This document shows, piece after piece, positions 35,455-43,650 of a stretch of 64,000 nt of DNA. The stretch's first letter is position 1. Each line of letters starts with the position of its first letter. This DNA is from Burkholderiales bacterium (GTDB taxonomy: Bacteria > Pseudomonadota > Gammaproteobacteria > Burkholderiales > Burkholderiaceae_C), in assembly GCA_016195825.1 (NCBI GenBank), contig JACPYV010000018.1:18650-82649 (forward strand). The letters are read 5' to 3'. A program made the position numbers and the translations under genes. The notes beneath the pieces are model-generated. The model saw nothing but the letters and a program-made list of their open reading frames with translations. It made no database searches and was not told where the DNA came from.

Positions 35455-36177
35455 TCAAGCCCGCCGCGCATGCGCACGCTTGAGCCGGTACATCGCCTCG
35501 TCGGCCTTGTGCACCAGCACGCCGGGGGATTCGCCGTCGTCGGGGAAGACGCTGCAGCCAATGCTGGCCGACACCGACATGGGGTGGCCCGCCAGCATGC
35601 AGGGCGCGGCCAGGGCCTGTGCGATCTTGCCGGCCACCGCCTCGGCGTCCTCCCGCCGATGGGTGGCCACCAGCACGACGAACTCGTCGCCGCCGATACG
35701 GCACACCGTGTCGCTGGCGCGCACGGTGGCCATCAGCACCCGCGCCACGTGCTGCAGCAGCAGGTCGCCCACTGCGTGGCCATGCTCGTCGTTGACCTGC
35801 TTGAAGTCGTTCACGTCGAGGAAATAGATGGCCAGCAGGTGGTTGTGCCGTCGTGCCAGCGCCAGGTCGTGGGCCAGGCGGTCCCAAAGCACCTCGCGGT
35901 TGCTCAGCCCCGTCAGCGCATCAGTCTGGGCCGCCTGCAGGGCGACCTCCAGCGCCGCATGGGCGTTCTCGGCGGCCTGGGTGACGACCAGGTTCTGCGC
36001 GGTCAGGCGCTCGTTCTCGACGCGGGCGTCGCGCACCGCAACGAGGCCTTGTTCGCTGCGGGCGTCCTGGATGGCGGCCTGCAGCGCCAGCAGCGTGGCC
36101 TCGGCCGCGGCGATCTCGCGCCGCAGCACGATCAGCCGGTACTCGTCCGGGCTGTCGTGTGGTGGTTTGGACATCAT
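35455..36177 (-). CDS. Soluble diguanylate cyclase (GGDEF)
   Basis: 240 residues. An N-terminal coiled coil (about 15-85, rich in Ala, Glu, Gln, Leu) leads into a complete GGDEF domain. TDALTGLSNREVLWDRL starts it, FLDVNDFKQVNDEHGH supplies metal-binding Asp, and RIGGDEFVVLV is the active-site motif. RASD five residues earlier is the RxxD product-inhibition site, and ASIGCSVFP follows. No membrane helix or sensory domain, so the coiled coil must mediate dimer control. The ATG at 36177 follows the protease stop by 11 bases. A TTG overlapping that stop is possible. It ends an operon of three genes. Confidence 0.9.
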   Translation of the reverse strand: MMSKPPHDSPDEYRLIVLRREIAAAEATLLALQAAIQDARSEQGLVAVRDARVENERLTAQNLVVTQAAENAHAALEVALQAAQTDALTGLSNREVLWDRLAHDLALARRHNHLLAIYFLDVNDFKQVNDEHGHAVGDLLLQHVARVLMATVRASDTVCRIGGDEFVVLVATHRREDAEAVAGKIAQALAAPCMLAGHPMSVSASIGCSVFPDDGESPGVLVHKADEAMYRLKRAHARRA

Positions 36178-36188
36178 GGCGTCCCCGT

Positions 36189-36965
36189 TCAACCGGGTTC
36201 GGTCAGAGTCATCACGATGTCGGGATACCAGGAGGCGTTCAGGCCCAGCGACTCGTCGGCCGTCAGGTCGCGGTTGCCCATGTCCAGCCGCGAGGAGTGG
36301 ATGCCCAGCAGCAGCCAGGGCAGTGGCGCACGGCCCGGTGCCCGCACGACGACGGGCGCACCGCTGATGCCGCGGTGGGTGCGGGCGTCGGTCAGGAACC
36401 AGCCCATGCCTTGGAAGCGCCAGCCGTAGGGCGACGCCACCGCGCCCTGGCGCACGACGGGGAAATGGTGCAGCCCGTCATGAAAGCCCAGCGGGAAGCC
36501 GGGGATCAGCACCGCCTGCCCGATGCCGATGTCGTCGGCCGCGCCGGGCAGGTTCTCGGGCGTGAAGGCGGCCAGTGCGCCGCCGGTCGGCAGCGCGTCG
36601 GCCTGGATCTCCAGCACCGCCACGTCGATGCCGCCGCCGTCGTCTTCGCCCTGGCGCCAGTTGGCCAGCCCGTCACGGAACAGCAGCACCGAAAAACCGG
36701 TGGAGTCAGCCAGGTTCTCGGCGTCGGCATGCAACTCGATCTCGATGCGGTCCGGGTGATGGCCGCTCTCCTCGTCGATGAAGACATGGCGGCTGCTGAC
36801 CAGGAACAGGCGCTCGTCGCGACGGAAGAAGAAACCGCTGGCGGTGGTCAGGCCCTCGGTGCCGACGAAGGTGGCGATGCGAACGGTGGCCAGCAGCAGC
36901 GGGTCGATGGCGGGCATCGCGGGCGCCTCAGCGCACGCCGGGAGCGGGCCGGCGGGCGCCGTCAT
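36189..36965 (-). CDS. Trypsin-like serine protease (cytoplasmic)
   Basis: 258 residues. The catalytic triad is visible: His in LFLVSSRHVFIDE, Asp in GGGIDVAVLEIQ and Ser in RGISGAPVVVRAP (GxSGAP). VRIATFVGTEGLTTASGFFF is the usual first strand. It lacks a signal peptide and PDZ domain, unlike DegP/HtrA. Similar stand-alone trypsin-like proteins often guard against incoming DNA or process intracellular proteins; here that is only a possibility. The start is at the Met at 36965, six bases after the stop of the 82-residue gene. A later Met at 36917 is also possible. Operon with the small protein and the cyclase. Confidence 0.85.
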   Translation of the reverse strand: MTAPAGPLPACAEAPAMPAIDPLLLATVRIATFVGTEGLTTASGFFFRRDERLFLVSSRHVFIDEESGHHPDRIEIELHADAENLADSTGFSVLLFRDGLANWRQGEDDGGGIDVAVLEIQADALPTGGALAAFTPENLPGAADDIGIGQAVLIPGFPLGFHDGLHHFPVVRQGAVASPYGWRFQGMGWFLTDARTHRGISGAPVVVRAPGRAPLPWLLLGIHSSRLDMGNRDLTADESLGLNASWYPDIVMTLTEPG

Positions 36966-36970
36966 GGCGC

Positions 36971-37219
36971 TCAGAATGCTGGCCGCGGCGCGGAGCGGGC
37001 GAGCAGTGCAGCCAGGTGCTTGCAGACGTTTTCGCCCGTGGTGGTCAGACGCAGCGAGCCGCCATGCCATTCCATCCAGTGCAGCGCGATGTAGTCCGCG
37101 ATGTCCACCGCGTCGATCTCGGCGGCTCGTCGTCGCTTGAGCAGGTCGACGGTGGCCAGCAGTTCGTCGCGAAGGGCGTCGCGTCGCGTCACGGCAAGGA
37201 GCGGGGAGGCGGTGTTCAT
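36971..37219 (-). CDS. Small protein of unknown function (82 residues)
   Basis: MNTASPLLAVTRRDALR begins the chain. The middle is helical and charged (LATVDLLKRRRAAEIDAVD), followed by IADYIALHWMEWHGGSLRLT and TTGENVCKHLAALLA. The second half looks like a small winged-helix or helix-turn-helix unit, but I do not recognise a family. GGAGA lies five bases before the ATG at 37219 and fixes the start. It heads the operon with the serine protease (five-base gap) and diguanylate cyclase, so it may be a regulator or substrate of the protease (inference). Confidence 0.7.
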   Translation of the reverse strand: MNTASPLLAVTRRDALRDELLATVDLLKRRRAAEIDAVDIADYIALHWMEWHGGSLRLTTTGENVCKHLAALLARSAPRPAF

Positions 37220-37263
37220 CAGGATCTCCAGTGAAGCAAGAGCGCGCTCGGGACTTGTCGTGG

Positions 37264-37280
37264 AGTGGAACACAGGCGCG
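37264..37280. repeat. 17-bp repeat, copy 2 (upstream of the small-protein/protease operon)
   Basis: AGTGGAACACAGGCGCG, identical to 35431-35447. It lies 45 bases before the ATG at 37219 in the gap shared with the divergent PEP-CTERM gene. Confidence 0.7.
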
Positions 37281-37299
37281 TGACCCCCAAGTTTCTCAA

Positions 37300-37329
37300 T
37301 TGACGCTGCCGAGCCGGCATGCGGACACT
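37300..37329 (+). promoter_or_regulatory. Weak sigma70-type promoter candidate for the LamG-like PEP-CTERM gene
   Basis: TTGACG, 18-base spacer, GACACT. The -35 box fits well and the -10 box poorly. It stands 33 bases before the ATG at 37362. Confidence 0.3.
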
Positions 37330-37361
37330 GCCGGCCCTTCTCATGCCTGACCGGAGACGCC

Positions 37362-38162
37362 ATGTCACGCCCGCTGAACTCGCTCGTCGCCGCCTTGTCG
37401 CTGGGCATGGCTTGCGCTGCCGCCTCGGCCGCGACACCCGTGGCCAGCTACCACTTCGGCGGCACGCTGGCGGCCGACCAGGCGGGTGTGCCCGCGCTGC
37501 TGGCCCTCGACCCGCTGGGCCTGAACGGCTTCGAGACGGCCACCGTGCATGGCGCCAGCCGCAGCGTCTACCGCTGGGCCGGCAACGGCGAGGACGCGCT
37601 GCAGCAGGCCGGCCTGACGTTGGCCACGAGCGGGCTGCTGGCCGACAACGCCAGCTACTCGGTCGCGCTGACCTTCGAGTTCGCGACGACGGCCCCCTTC
37701 GGCGGGGGCTGGCGCCGCGTCGTCGACACCGAGGGCCGGCAGTCGGACAACGGCTTCTATGTGTCGCCGGACCAGCAGCTGCAGGCCGTGCAGGTGCAGC
37801 CCATCGCCAACGGCAGCACCACGTTCACGACACCGGGCTTCCACGACGTGCTGCTCAGTGTCAGCCCCGAGGCCGGGCAGCAGCGCGTGAAGGCCTATCT
37901 GGACGGCAGGCTGGAGTTTTCGACGCTGACCGACGTGTTCACGTTGGCCAACCCCAACAACCCCGACCATCTGCTGACCTTGTTTGCCGACAACGTGGCG
38001 GCCAGCGCGCAGCAGGAGTACGCCAACGGCCGCATCGCGTCGCTCGCGCTGTACGACGGCGCGATCACGCCCAGCGCGGTGCCGGAGCCGCAGCGTGCGG
38101 TGCTGCTGCTGGTGGGGCTGGGTGCTTGCGTGCTGCGGGCGCGCCGGCACCGGTCGGCATGA
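37362..38162 (+). CDS. PEP-CTERM protein with LamG/concanavalin-like domain
   Basis: 266 residues. The signal peptide is LNSLVAALSLGMACAAASA. The body is a jelly-roll beta sandwich of the LamG/concanavalin A-like kind: VASYHFGGTLA, YSVALTFEFATTAPFGGGWR, FHDVLLSVSPEAGQQRVKAY and IASLALYDGAITPSA. The C-terminus VPEPQRAVLLLVGLGACVL with a basic tail is the PEP-CTERM sorting signal. It would be processed by an exosortase and placed at the cell surface, perhaps binding polysaccharide. CGGAGA lies before the ATG at 37362. It is the second of three PEP-CTERM-type proteins in the window. Confidence 0.85.
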   Translation: MSRPLNSLVAALSLGMACAAASAATPVASYHFGGTLAADQAGVPALLALDPLGLNGFETATVHGASRSVYRWAGNGEDALQQAGLTLATSGLLADNASYSVALTFEFATTAPFGGGWRRVVDTEGRQSDNGFYVSPDQQLQAVQVQPIANGSTTFTTPGFHDVLLSVSPEAGQQRVKAYLDGRLEFSTLTDVFTLANPNNPDHLLTLFADNVAASAQQEYANGRIASLALYDGAITPSAVPEPQRAVLLLVGLGACVLRARRHRSA

Positions 38163-38291
38163 CCGCTCTGACGAACTTCCACAACCCGGCCCGCGGCACT
38201 TGTGTGGCCCGCTGGCGCTGATTTGCCACACCGCCGGCCTGGAACCGCGCGTCGTCGACTGCCTGCAGACGCCGCCCGGCCTGGCGTCGGT

Positions 38292-38594
38292 TCAGCCCAC
38301 GGCGTGTCGGCAGCGGTGGATGGACCAGGCCACCGTTGCCTGATCGATTGCCGCATGCACCGGTGAGGTCGCCAGCTCGGTGACGATGCCAGATGCGGCG
38401 CGTCGGCCGTCCTGCGCCGTTGCCCACAGCAGCATGTCGATGACCGAGCCGTCGGCGTGTTCGCAGATGCGCCGCAGCAAGAAGCCCGGCTGCTGCTGCA
38501 GCCACGTGTCGACGTCGGCATTGGCGACGATGAAGTCCTTCATCGTCAGCCCGGGCGCCAGCCGGAAGGTCGTGATCTCCATGGCTTCACGCAT
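38292..38594 (-). CDS. Small protein, probable dimeric alpha/beta-barrel (ABM-like)
   Basis: 100 residues. MEITTFRLAPGLTMKDFIVAN, then WLQQQPGFLLRRICEHADGSVI and VIDMLLWATAQDGRRAASG follow the pattern of the antibiotic-monooxygenase/ferredoxin-like barrel: a strand, a helix with Asp, PGF-x-x-R, two strands. Function unknown; no catalytic residues are evident. The ATG at 38594 overlaps the VOC gene's stop region by eight bases; another Met at 38582 would avoid the overlap. It forms a short operon behind the VOC gene. Confidence 0.65.
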   Translation of the reverse strand: MREAMEITTFRLAPGLTMKDFIVANADVDTWLQQQPGFLLRRICEHADGSVIDMLLWATAQDGRRAASGIVTELATSPVHAAIDQATVAWSIHRCRHAVG

Positions 38595-39000
38595 GCGCGC
38601 CCCCGGCGTGCTGCCAGCTTTTGTAGACGAACTCCAGGCTGTGGCCATCGGGGTCAAGGACGTTGGCGGCGTAGTAGCGCGGGTCGTAGTGCAGCCGCGC
38701 GCCGGGTGCGCCGTTGTCCGTCGCACCGGCCGCCACCGCCGCGGCGTAGGCCGCTTCGACGGCCGCGCAGCTGTCGGCAACGAACCCGACGTGCACGGCG
38801 CGAGCGTCCGCCGCGCCGTGGCGAAGCCAGAAGAACATGCGGCCATGGGCGCCGAAGCCTTTGAGGTCCGGGTGGCCCGGCGGGCCATTGCGGCCGTCGT
38901 AGTCGAGGCGGTTGACGATGCCCAGTGGTGCGAGCGCACGGGCGTAGAAGGCGATGGCGCGGTCGAGGTCGCTCACCGAGAGGAAGACGTGGTCGAGCAT
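38587..39000 (-). CDS. VOC family (glyoxalase/bleomycin resistance-like) protein
   Basis: 137 residues. MLDHVFLSVSDLDRAIAFYAR is the usual first betaalphabeta unit of a vicinal-oxygen-chelate protein with a metal His at position 4. AVHVGFVADSC supplies the second module's first His, and VLDPDGHSLEFVYK the terminal Glu. A lyase, isomerase or dioxygenase activity is possible; the substrate is not readable. The Met at 39000 begins the fold and longer readings add an unrelated N-terminus. It lies 58 bases after the SDR gene on the same strand. Confidence 0.85.
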   Translation of the reverse strand: MLDHVFLSVSDLDRAIAFYARALAPLGIVNRLDYDGRNGPPGHPDLKGFGAHGRMFFWLRHGAADARAVHVGFVADSCAAVEAAYAAAVAAGATDNGAPGARLHYDPRYYAANVLDPDGHSLEFVYKSWQHAGGAHA

Positions 39001-39058
39001 GGGGTTCCTGGCTTGAGCGTGCAGAGGGATGGTCGAATCGTGGGTCCGCAAGGGATCG

Positions 39059-39811
39059 TCAGATGACGTAGCCCCCCGCAACCTCGATGCTTTGCGCGTT
39101 GATCCAGCCGCTGTCCTCGGTGAGCAGCGATGCGATGACGCGCGCCACGTCCTCCGGCTCGCCGACGCGACCCAGCGCCGTCTGCGCGGCCAGCAGCGCC
39201 TCGAACTCGTCGTTCAGCCCGCCGCCCAGCTCTGTGCGGATGGCACCGGGCGACACCGCGTTGACGCGGATGCGGCGCTCGCCGAACTCCTTGGCCATGT
39301 AGCGCGTCAGCACCTCCAACCCGCCCTTGAAGGCGGCGTAGGGCGCCACGCCAGCGGTGGCCACGCGGGTCGTCGCGCTGGTGAGGTTGACGATGCTGGC
39401 CCCGTCACGCAGCAGCGGCAGCAGCGCCTGGGTCAGGAAGAACGGCCCCTTCAGGTGCACGTTCATCAGGCCGTCGAACTGGGCCTCAGTGACGGTCGCG
39501 ATGGGGTTGAACAGGCCGTGGCCCGCGTTGTTGACGAGGCCGGCCAGTTGCGTGGCCTGCCACCTGGACGCCAGCACTTCGTCCACCGCGGCGCGGAAGG
39601 TCGGGAAGCTGGCGCTGTCCCCGACGTCCAGTGACAGCGCCGCCGCCCGGCCACCGCGGCCCTCGATCTGGCGGATGACGGCCCGGGCAGCGTCCGGATG
39701 GCGGTGGTAGGTCAGGATGACGCCCAGGCCGCGGCGAGCGGCCTCCAACGCGGTGGCGGCGCCGATGCCGCGGCTGCCGCCGGTGATGACGATGATGGAT
39801 GGGCTGGTCAC
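39059..39811 (-). CDS. Short-chain dehydrogenase/reductase (first SDR of the array)
   Basis: 250 residues. IVITGGSRGIGAATALEAA is the TGxxxGxG cofactor site and LVNNAGHG the NNAG motif. IVNLTSATT holds the active Ser and PYAAFKGGLEVL the YxxxK pair. AVSPGAIRTEL precedes the C-terminal substrate loop. A GTG at 39811 is chosen as the start, since it gives the normal short N-terminus and has CGGAG in front. It is divergent from the AraC regulator with 134 bases between starts, which is a usual arrangement for control by that regulator. Confidence 0.9.
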   Translation of the reverse strand: MTSPSIIVITGGSRGIGAATALEAARRGLGVILTYHRHPDAARAVIRQIEGRGGRAAALSLDVGDSASFPTFRAAVDEVLASRWQATQLAGLVNNAGHGLFNPIATVTEAQFDGLMNVHLKGPFFLTQALLPLLRDGASIVNLTSATTRVATAGVAPYAAFKGGLEVLTRYMAKEFGERRIRVNAVSPGAIRTELGGGLNDEFEALLAAQTALGRVGEPEDVARVIASLLTEDSGWINAQSIEVAGGYVI

Positions 39812-39945
39812 GGGCGGGCTCCGAAGGGGCAGGGGTTGGGATGGCTGAACGATAGGGACGCGCCTCGCTTCAGGCGCACCGGTTTCTGCCCTATTCCTGC
39901 CCAATCCTGCTTTTCAACTTGCACCGTCTGCGGCCGTTCGGTCCA

Positions 39946-40851
39946 ATGCCCGCCATGCAACAGCAGTTGATCGAGCTCCGCGCCCTTGCCGCCCGTGCGC
40001 AGAACCGGCGCACGGAGACGGGCATTCCCCGCGTGGCCATGGTGCAGGGCGCCATCCCCGAGCACGAGCTTGCCGCCGTCTACGACCCCATGGTTAACCT
40101 CATCCTGCAAGGGGGAAAGACGATCACGGTCGGTGCGCAGACGCTGGACTACGACCCCGCGACCTATTTCGTCATGTCGGTCGACCTGCCGGCGGCGGGC
40201 ACGGTTCGCGCGGCTGCGGATGGGTCGCCCTACCTGGCTGTGGCGCTCTCGCTGGACGCCGGTGTACTGGCCAGCCTGCTGGCCGAGTTGCCCAATCCTG
40301 CCGTTGCCGCGAACGAAGCGCGAGCCTTTTCGGTGGCGACCGTCACGCCAGAACTGCTGGACGCCTGGGTCCGCCTGCTGAGGCTGATGGACCACCCGGC
40401 GGACGTCCCGGCGCTGGCGCCGGCCTTCGAGCGCGAGATCTTGTACCGCGTGCTGCGGGGGCCGATGGGCTGGATGCTGCGCGACATCGCCACGCCGGAC
40501 ACTGCGCTGGCCCGGGTCAACCGGGTCATCCAGCGCATCCGCCGCGAGTTCGCGCAGCCGCTGCACGTCGAGGACCTCGCCGGCGATGCCGCCATGAGCG
40601 TGTCGGCCTTCCACCGCCACTTCAAGGCCGTTACCGCGCTGAGCCCGCTGCAGTACCAGAAGCAGCTGCGGTTGTTGCAAGCGCGCCAGCTGCTGATCGC
40701 GGCGGGCCGCAGCGTCACGGCAGCGGCTCACGAGGTCGGCTACGAAAGCCCAACCCAGTTCAGCCGCGAGTACGGCCGCGCCTTCGGCCTGCCGCCGGCC
40801 AAGGATGCGGCGCGCATCGTCGCTGGCATCAAGGCGCGCGCGGCCGGCTGA
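39946..40851 (+). CDS. AraC-family transcriptional regulator
   Basis: 301 residues. The N-terminal AraC_N-type domain comprises IPRVAMVQGAIPEHELAAVYDPM, LILQGGKTITVGAQTLDYDPATYFVMSVDLP (read as separate strands) and FEREILYRVLRGPMGWML. The C-terminal double helix-turn-helix starts at about residue 200: VEDLAGDAAMSVSAFHRHFK, then SVTAAAHEVGYESPTQFSRE. This subgroup commonly sits next to and controls an SDR or oxidoreductase, here the divergent SDR at 39059-39811. The ATG at 39946 is taken; a further ATG lies nine bases on. Confidence 0.9.
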   Translation: MPAMQQQLIELRALAARAQNRRTETGIPRVAMVQGAIPEHELAAVYDPMVNLILQGGKTITVGAQTLDYDPATYFVMSVDLPAAGTVRAAADGSPYLAVALSLDAGVLASLLAELPNPAVAANEARAFSVATVTPELLDAWVRLLRLMDHPADVPALAPAFEREILYRVLRGPMGWMLRDIATPDTALARVNRVIQRIRREFAQPLHVEDLAGDAAMSVSAFHRHFKAVTALSPLQYQKQLRLLQARQLLIAAGRSVTAAAHEVGYESPTQFSREYGRAFGLPPAKDAARIVAGIKARAAG

Positions 40852-40852
40852 C

Positions 40853-41722
40853 TCAGGCCGTCTGCGGCACCGGGAAGTCCGTGGACGCCGCCACGTCGCG
40901 CCAGGCGGCGGTCTCGCGCTCGACAAAGGCGTGCTTGTCGGCAAGGACCCGCAGCGTGTCCGTGCCCAGCGGCAGGCGCAGCGGCGGCGTCGGTGCGGCG
41001 ACGAGCGTCAGCAGTGCCTGGGCCAGGCGCGCGGGGTCGCCGGGCTGGTTCAGGCTGATCTGCTTCGCTCGCTCGCGCACCACACCAGCGGTGGCCGCGT
41101 AGTCGCCCAGCTCGCGCGGCGACGTGACGAGCGACTGACCCTCCAGGAACTCGGTGCGGAAGTAGCCTGGCTCGACGACGGTGGCGTGGATGCCCAGCGG
41201 CGTCAGCTCGGCATGCAGCGCCTCGGTCAGGCCCTCGACGGCGAACTTGGTGGAGCAGTAGACGCCGAAGCCAGCCGCTGACTGGTAGCCGCCCAGCGAC
41301 GAGATGTTGATGACGTGGCCGCGGCGCTGTTCGCGCATCGCGGGCAGCGCCGCGCGCGTCACGTTCAGCAGGCCGAAGACGTTGGTCTCGTAGAGCCTGC
41401 GCACCTCGTCGGCGCTGGCTTCCTCCACGGCGCCGAGCAGGCCGTAGCCGGCGTTGTTGACGAGCACGTCGATGCGACCGAAGCGGGCCAGTGCGGCCGT
41501 CACGGCGCGGGCCGCCTGGGCTTCGTCGGTGACGTCCAGCGCCACGGCCAGCAGGCCGGGCTGGGCGCTGAAGCGCTGCTCGATGGTGGTGGCGTCTCGC
41601 GCCGTGGCGACGACGGCGTCGCCCTGCGCCAGCGCGGCCTCGGCGATGCGCGCGCCGATGCCGCGCGAGGCACCGGTGATGAGCCAGACGCGGTTGAAGG
41701 TAGACGTGGCAATGGTGGTCAT
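40853..41722 (-). CDS. Short-chain dehydrogenase/reductase (second SDR of the array)
   Basis: 289 residues. WLITGASRGIGARIAEAAL is the cofactor site, and ALDVTDEAQAARA carries the Asp after strand 3. VLVNNAGYGLLGAVEEAS, INISSLGGYQSAAGFGVYCS (Ser, Tyr) and TKFAVEGLTEAL (Lys) follow. This is the oxidoreductase subgroup often called SDR family NAD(P)-dependent, about 280-290 residues. Substrate unknown. The Met at 41722 is preceded by GGAGC. Its stop lies one base after the AraC gene's stop on the other strand. It is divergent from LysR 41844. Confidence 0.92.
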   Translation of the reverse strand: MTTIATSTFNRVWLITGASRGIGARIAEAALAQGDAVVATARDATTIEQRFSAQPGLLAVALDVTDEAQAARAVTAALARFGRIDVLVNNAGYGLLGAVEEASADEVRRLYETNVFGLLNVTRAALPAMREQRRGHVINISSLGGYQSAAGFGVYCSTKFAVEGLTEALHAELTPLGIHATVVEPGYFRTEFLEGQSLVTSPRELGDYAATAGVVRERAKQISLNQPGDPARLAQALLTLVAAPTPPLRLPLGTDTLRVLADKHAFVERETAAWRDVAASTDFPVPQTA

Positions 41723-41784
41723 GAAGGGCTCCAAAGGCTTGAGAGGGATCGGGGTGGGTCGGCCGATGGAACGAAATTTAGGGC

Positions 41785-41798
41785 GGCGATTTATCGCC
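41785..41798. promoter_or_regulatory. Palindromic operator candidate for the LysR regulator
   Basis: GGCGATTTATCGCC, a perfect 6-bp inverted repeat with two central T, in the 121-base gap between SDR 40853-41722 and LysR 41844-42863. Position and shape suit the LysR recognition site of a divergent pair. Confidence 0.6.
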
Positions 41799-41843
41799 AA
41801 CTAGCCCAGAATCACTTCATTGATTGGCAAGGAGATCGTGACA

Positions 41844-42863
41844 ATGGCATTCAATGAACTGAGAGCGATTGCCACGTTCACCAAGGCCGCCGAGCTGGGC
41901 AGCCTGCGCCAGGCCGCTGCGGCGCAGGGCATCACGCCGCAGGCGGCCAGCCAGGCGCTGACGCAGCTGGAGACGTATCTCGGCGTGCGCCTGTTCCACC
42001 GCACGACGCGCAAGCTCAGCCTCACCGAAGAGGGCGCGCGCTTCCTCGAGTCGGCCCGCCCGGGACTGCAGAGCCTGCACCGCGCGTTGCTGGACGCACG
42101 CCGTGGCCGCGAGGAGATGGCCGGGCCGCTGCGCATCGTGGCGCCGCGCTTCATCGCTCGCGAGCTGCTATGGCCGCTGCTGGACGAGTTCTGCGCGGCC
42201 CACCCTGGCGTCGAGCCCGACGTGAGGCTGGACGACCGCGTGGGCAGCTGGGTGGAGGACCGCGTGGACGTTGGTTTTCGCGCGGGCGGCCCGCCGGAGG
42301 ACGGCCTGGTCGCGCGCCGGCTGCTGCCGCTGCAGCTCATCGTCTGCGCGTCGCCGGCCTACCTGCAGCGCCACGGCGCGCCGGCCAACCTGGACGCGCT
42401 GGCCGGCCACCGCTGCAGCGGCTTTCGCCGGCCCGGCACCGGCAAGCTGATGCCGTGGGAGTTCGCGATGGACGGCGAGATCGTCGCGCGCGAGCTGCCG
42501 GCCGGCCTGTGCGTCAACGACATCGAGCTGGAGCAGCAGGCGGTGGAGGCCGGGCACTGCATCGGCCAATTGGTGGGCCTGGTGGCGGCGCCGGCCATCC
42601 GCGCCGGGCGGCTGGTGCCGCTGCTGACGCCGCACGTGGCCGACCACCTGGGCCTGTACCTGTACTACGGCAGCCGCGTGGCCCAGCCCGCGCGGGTGCG
42701 CGCCTTCATCGACCTGGCCGTGGCCCGCCTGGCCGACAAACCGGCCTGGGTGCTGAGTGCGCAGGAGCTGGGCCGCCCGTCTCCGCCGCGCCGGCCGACC
42801 ATCGTCGGGCATGCGACGGTGGGCCGGAAGAAGGCAGCGAAGGCCACGAAGGCCGTCGGTTAG
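41844..42863 (+). CDS. LysR-family transcriptional regulator
   Basis: 339 residues. The winged helix-turn-helix is at 1-60: FNELRAIATFTKAAELGSLR, then AAAAQGITPQAASQALTQLE and GVRLFHRTTRKLSLTEEGARF. The effector domain follows, with PLRIVAPRFIARELLWPLL and the usual periplasmic-binding-protein fold. A Lys/Ala-rich tail of about 40 residues is longer than usual. AAGGAG ten bases before the ATG at 41844 supports this start. A TTG eight codons upstream is possible. It probably controls the divergent SDR through 41785-41798. Its TAG shares bases with the TAA of the convergent third SDR. Confidence 0.92.
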   Translation: MAFNELRAIATFTKAAELGSLRQAAAAQGITPQAASQALTQLETYLGVRLFHRTTRKLSLTEEGARFLESARPGLQSLHRALLDARRGREEMAGPLRIVAPRFIARELLWPLLDEFCAAHPGVEPDVRLDDRVGSWVEDRVDVGFRAGGPPEDGLVARRLLPLQLIVCASPAYLQRHGAPANLDALAGHRCSGFRRPGTGKLMPWEFAMDGEIVARELPAGLCVNDIELEQQAVEAGHCIGQLVGLVAAPAIRAGRLVPLLTPHVADHLGLYLYYGSRVAQPARVRAFIDLAVARLADKPAWVLSAQELGRPSPPRRPTIVGHATVGRKKAAKATKAVG

Positions 42864-43615
42864 ACGATCCCGCCGTTCGCGCGGATCGTCTGGCCGTTGA
42901 CCCACGCGCCCTGCGGCCCGGCCAGCAGCGCGACGACGTTGGCGATGTCCTCCGGCTGGCCCAGGCGCTCCAGCGGCGCCATCTTGGCGAGCTGTTCGAT
43001 GCGCTCGGGCGTCTTGCCGTCCAGGAACAGCGCGGTCGCTGTCGGGCCGGGCGCGACCGCATTGACGGTGATGTTCCTGCCGCGCAGCTCCTTGGCCAGC
43101 ATGTTGGTCATCGTCTCGATGGCCGCCTTGGTCGCCGCGTAGACGGCGTAGCCAGGCAGCGCCAAGCCGATGACGCTGGTGGAGAAGTTGATGATGTGGC
43201 CGCCGGTGCGCAGCCGCTTGGCGGCCTCGCGCATGGTCAGGAAGCTGCCCTTCACGTTGATGTCGAACATGCGGTCGAAGGCGGCGTCCGACGTGTCGGC
43301 CAGGTGGGGCAGCTCGTTGGCCATCACACCGGCGTTGTTGACGAGCACGTCCACGCCGCCAAAAGCCTCGGTGGCGGTGTCGAACAGCAGCTTCGCTGCG
43401 CCCGCGTCGGCCACGTTGGCCTGCACGGCGATGGCGCGGCCGCCGCGCTCAACGATGGCCGCGACGATCTTCTCGGCCTCGGCGTGGTTGCCCGCGTAGT
43501 TGACGACGACGGCATGGCCGTCCGCCGCCAGCCGCTGCGCGATGGCTGCGCCGATACCGCGCGAGGCGCCAGTGACGATGGCGACGGGGGAAGAAGTGGT
43601 GTGGGTGGTGCTCAT
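42860..43615 (-). CDS. Short-chain dehydrogenase/reductase (third SDR of the array)
   Basis: 251 residues. AIVTGASRGIGAAIAQRLA is the cofactor site, and VVVNYAGNHAEAEKIVAAI follows. Further motifs are VLVNNAGVMANEL, INFSTSVIGLALPGYAVYAA (Ser, Tyr), TKAAIETM (Lys) and VAPGPTATALF. It resembles the FabG-like, 3-oxoacyl-ACP reductase subgroup common beside LysR genes. GGAGC precedes the ATG at 43615. The stop overlaps the convergent LysR stop by four bases (ttag). It is divergent from LysR 43725. Confidence 0.92.
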   Translation of the reverse strand: MSTTHTTSSPVAIVTGASRGIGAAIAQRLAADGHAVVVNYAGNHAEAEKIVAAIVERGGRAIAVQANVADAGAAKLLFDTATEAFGGVDVLVNNAGVMANELPHLADTSDAAFDRMFDINVKGSFLTMREAAKRLRTGGHIINFSTSVIGLALPGYAVYAATKAAIETMTNMLAKELRGRNITVNAVAPGPTATALFLDGKTPERIEQLAKMAPLERLGQPEDIANVVALLAGPQGAWVNGQTIRANGGIV

Positions 43616-43650
43616 GGGGTGCTCCAGTTCGGTGGGGTGAAGTCACTGTA

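Noticed and set aside
38163..38291. Possible short gene or terminator in the gap after the LamG-like gene
   Set aside because: No open frame with a start site and no clean inverted repeat. The 129 bases show nothing I can support.
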